Positions 62,801 through 64,000 of a stretch of DNA of 64,000 bases are shown piece after piece. Numbering within the stretch: position 1 is the stretch's first letter; every line of letters starts with the position of its first letter. The position numbers and the translations under genes were made by a program. The stretch is from Bacillota bacterium (GTDB taxonomy: Bacteria; Bacillota; Clostridia; Lachnospirales; Lachnospiraceae), in the NCBI GenBank assembly GCA_023395555.1, contig JAEWYQ010000004.1:1-64000 (forward strand). Direction: 5' to 3'. Below the pieces are notes generated by a model. That model made no database searches. It was given only the letters and a program-made list of their open reading frames with translations, and was not told where the DNA came from.

Positions 62801-62963
62801 GCGGTTTTCCCGTAGGGAACGGAGGGCCGTCATAGAATACTACTTCCCCTCCTTCTTTTTCTGCAACGGATTTCTCAAAGACCTCATTATCCTTCCAGAA
62901 TTGCAGAACATCCGGCTGCATTTTAGCATACTCCGGTTTTCCTTCCAGTTCTTCATATTTCAT
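59850..62963 (-). CDS. ileS: isoleucyl-tRNA synthetase, IleS2-type
   Basis: Product of 1037 residues. It charges tRNA-Ile with isoleucine. Catalytic Rossmann domain at the N-terminus, editing domain (about 190-390), K-L-S-K-S loop near 595, anticodon domain and C-terminal extension. F-Y-D-G-P-P-F and G-W-D-C-H-G-L-P belong to the eukaryote-like IleS2 branch, often mupirocin-tolerant. The HIGH motif is P-H-H-G-T rather than H-x-G-H, a notable change. The ATG at 62963 with AGAGGTG six bases upstream is chosen; the preceding in-frame GTG overlaps that site. No T-box was found upstream, although bacterial ileS in Firmicutes often has one. Confidence 0.93.
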   Translation of the reverse strand: MKYEELEGKPEYAKMQPDVLQFWKDNEVFEKSVAEKEGGEVVFYDGPPFPTGKPHHGTVLVSFIKDMTARYWTMRGYKVPRVWGWDCHGLPIENQAEISLGIEDKNEIEKSLGIDKFNEKCYEIVSNNNEAWKEYVEQMARWVDYEGAYKTMDTSFMESVMWAFKQCYDKGYIYRDYRVAPYCMHCETSLSISDTRESDSTRLRQDRWIIVKFKTEQVADGKNVHLLAWTTTPWTLPSNLCLAVGEKLDYAFVNVGGEILISCKNTLSKYPKIFGETPDIVKECKGTELLGWGYEPLFPYFADKKAEGAFRVVAADYVDAEDGVGIVHTAPAFGEDDYWTCKKNNIPLVNPVDAKGRFTEEVWDFYSVDNEKNVIETNPALIRFLYDSGKAVADGTIEHNYPHCWRCKRPLIYKAMDAWYFNIDKVKERLIERNEEINWVPDTVKHGRFGNWLTNARDWNISRNRYWSTPIPIWECDNCGERRVFGSIEEIYEASGVKLTDLHRQHMDKVAFQCECGGTMSRVPEVLDCWFESGSVPFAQKHYPFENKEWFESHFPCDFIVEYTGQIRCWFYYLHVLAVALFDKPAFQNCIVHGTILAKDGKKLSKSSKNYTDPMELMKTHGTDAFRLYLYQTNAMLIGDLLFDESGIQEAYQQIILPFWNACNFYISYANIDGFKPDALVEPKTNNQLDKWILAMLYNAAETVTANMDAYQVNRYVGELLTLVDGLTNWYIRRSRRRFWGSGMSEDKRNGYETLYYVLVNMTKLFAPAAPIMAEKIYKTLTGGFSVHLEGWPAIPEAFRDEALIKQVDLTQKIIYLSRTIRNKNRIKNRQPLSVLKVVVADSAMNTTIEEFKDVIAEELNVKNVEILDEIGSVAAVKYDPNFNEIRSRYPQRLPEIIKAVKSGRFEFRGSEVLLNIDGQEESFDGNIILVTYQAKEGLHVASDQGIVVSLDLTITEELKREGLARDIVRNIQDARKQMGCDIMDTILIEPEGEFPEGWAEYICRETLSRLEGVADPLTTVTVQADDGDVVIKIGKA
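61635..61647 (+). repeat. GGTGTCAGGCACC, copy 4 (inside ileS)
   Basis: Antisense to ileS, encoding V-P-D-T on the coding strand at a position where other synthetases also have W-x-P. Identical to three other copies in the window. Confidence 0.5.
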
Positions 62964-63100
62964 GTGCTTCACCTCTGCATCAAGTTTTGATTTTCATTCT
63001 ACCATTTCTGCCAAGGAGTGTCAATCTGCTCCTATTTCTGATTGTTAAACCGATTGTTGAAAATGATGCCTGACCAATCCTTCGTCTTATCACCGGCAGT

Positions 63101-63586
63101 CTACAACCGGATATAATACAGAATAATATCCGAATAATTTCCATCCCCCAGAAGAAATCCTCCCGGGATCACACCAAGCCTGGTAAAACCGATCTTCTCA
63201 TACAAATGAATTGCCGCGTGGTTGGTGCTTACCACCGCATTGAACTGCATAAGCTGAAAACCCTTATTCTTCGCTGTCTCCAGGCTGTGGCAGACCAGCT
63301 TTTCCCCGACCTTATGTCCGCGGCAGGCGGAGCCGACCGCATAGGATGCATTGGCAATATGACCGCAGCGCCCGATGTTATTAGGATGCAGGATATAAAG
63401 CCCCACAACCTCATTCTCTAAAACCGCCACCCCGGTATACGTTTGAGAAGCGAAGAACTCCGCCGCCTCCTCCAGGGTCAGGCGATTCATCTGGGGAAAT
63501 GCATTGGCCTCATCCACCACCCGGTTCCATATTTCTATCATAGAAGGCAAATCTTCTAACTGGTAGCCTCGAATTATTAACTCCAT
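63101..63586 (-). CDS. GNAT-family acetyltransferase
   Basis: Product of 161 residues. The acetyl-CoA motif is C-R-G-H-K-V-G-E-K-L near residue 90, followed by the N-x-A-A-I-x-L-Y-E-K-I-G-F signature typical of small-molecule or ribosomal-protein acetyltransferases. Substrate unknown. GGAG is about nine bases upstream. Its first ten bases overlap the end of the YcaQ-like gene, so they are co-transcribed. Confidence 0.88.
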   Translation of the reverse strand: MELIIRGYQLEDLPSMIEIWNRVVDEANAFPQMNRLTLEEAAEFFASQTYTGVAVLENEVVGLYILHPNNIGRCGHIANASYAVGSACRGHKVGEKLVCHSLETAKNKGFQLMQFNAVVSTNHAAIHLYEKIGFTRLGVIPGGFLLGDGNYSDIILYYIRL

Positions 63587-64000
63587 TTGTATTCTCCTGT
63601 TTCCGTAAGATAATTAATCTCCGATAAACCATGAAATTTCATAAAACGCTTGAAGCAGCGATCCATTTCCTGATATAGCTTCTTCGTCGGGCGGACTCCC
63701 TGCTCCAGCCAGATATTCTTAACCTCCAGCCGCTTCTGCTTATAAAGGGCGGTTACCTCCACCCTGGCTATAAAACGCTCCCCCTGGATCATCGGAAGGA
63801 CATAATAGCCGTACTTGCGCTGCTCCTGGGGAGTATAAATTTCCCATTTATAGTCAAAATCAAAGAGCTCCTTGATCAGCTTTCGATCCCACATCATACA
63901 ATCCAGCTGTGCAATCAGCTCCATCCGCCCCTTCCCCCCACCGTTCTCCAACACCTGTCTGAGCAGGTCTTCATCAGAACGGACGCAGTAAAGCCGCTCC
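63577..64000 (-). CDS. YcaQ-like winged-helix DNA glycosylase, C-terminal part
   Basis: The frame is open to the window end, so the gene's start lies outside. The visible 140 codons contain D-C-M-M-W-D-R-K, F-D-Y-K-W-E-I-Y and K-Y-G-Y-Y-V-L-P, the signature blocks of YcaQ/AlkX-type proteins that unhook interstrand DNA crosslinks. The Q-L-D-C variant replaces the more usual P-x-D. It overlaps the GNAT gene by ten bases. Confidence 0.85.
   Translation of the reverse strand, partial: ERLYCVRSDEDLLRQVLENGGGKGRMELIAQLDCMMWDRKLIKELFDFDYKWEIYTPQEQRKYGYYVLPMIQGERFIARVEVTALYKQKRLEVKNIWLEQGVRPTKKLYQEMDRCFKRFMKFHGLSEINYLTETGEYKWS

Overview
The window looks like a chromosomal segment of an anaerobic, carbohydrate-fermenting Firmicute, most likely a Lachnospiraceae-type clostridium. 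Reasons: strong AGGAGG-type ribosome binding sites, the HydE/HydG/HydF maturases of [FeFe]-hydrogenase, a PPi-dependent phosphofructokinase, type III glutamine synthetase, a GlgC/GlgD pair for glycogen, and hemicellulose-degrading glycoside hydrolases. No rRNA, tRNA, CRISPR array, prophage or complete insertion sequence was seen.

Layout. 1-4.7 kb: mannonate dehydratase, a divergent AraC regulator and a GH3 beta-xylosidase/glucosidase. 5-7 kb: a CcdA-thioredoxin fusion with an HxlR regulator, followed by an independent non-coding transcription unit (about 6978-7290) that looks like a structured RNA. 7.5-9.5 kb: a MutS2-like ATPase without Smr domain. 9.5-18.7 kb: a nitrogen/glutamine block with glnN facing away from carA, a carB-dapF fusion gene and pyrG. 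18.9-20.5 kb: a GH8 pseudogene with internal deletions and a GGDEF protein with a degenerate signature. 20.7-28.1 kb: glycogen operon glgB-glgC-glgD-glgA-glgA2. 28.6-30.3 kb: a membrane-anchored WG-repeat protein. 30.4-34.1 kb: hydE-hydG-hydF. 34.5-36.5 kb: an Amt-PII fusion behind a two-attenuator leader. 36.6-40 kb: small accessory genes (phosphatase, two GNATs). 40.1-42.4 kb: a RloA/RloB-type putative defence pair with frameshifted rloB, beside an AbrB-type antitoxin remnant. 44.6-52.9 kb: an arabinan/arabinoside locus (ABC importer, sialidase-fold hydrolase, GH51, LacI with two operators) and an aldo-keto reductase. 53-57.8 kb: metF, an acyltransferase-like gene, deletion scars of a sigma-factor locus and of a two-component system, and a PepSY protein. 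58-64 kb: pfp, a 26-residue basic peptide, an IleS2-type isoleucyl-tRNA synthetase, a GNAT and a YcaQ-like gene cut by the window end.

How it fits together. glnN makes glutamine, Amt-PII imports and senses ammonium, and CarA and PyrG spend glutamine on pyrimidines. All three transcription units start with a consensus promoter followed within about 10 nt by a small hairpin that overlaps the 5' arm of an intrinsic terminator. The glnN and amt leaders also share sequence. This looks like a common RNA-based antitermination regulon and is the best candidate for something undescribed here. The second theme is decay: a GH8 gene, an ECF sigma locus, a two-component system and an AbrB gene carry deletion scars, and rloB carries a single-base frameshift.
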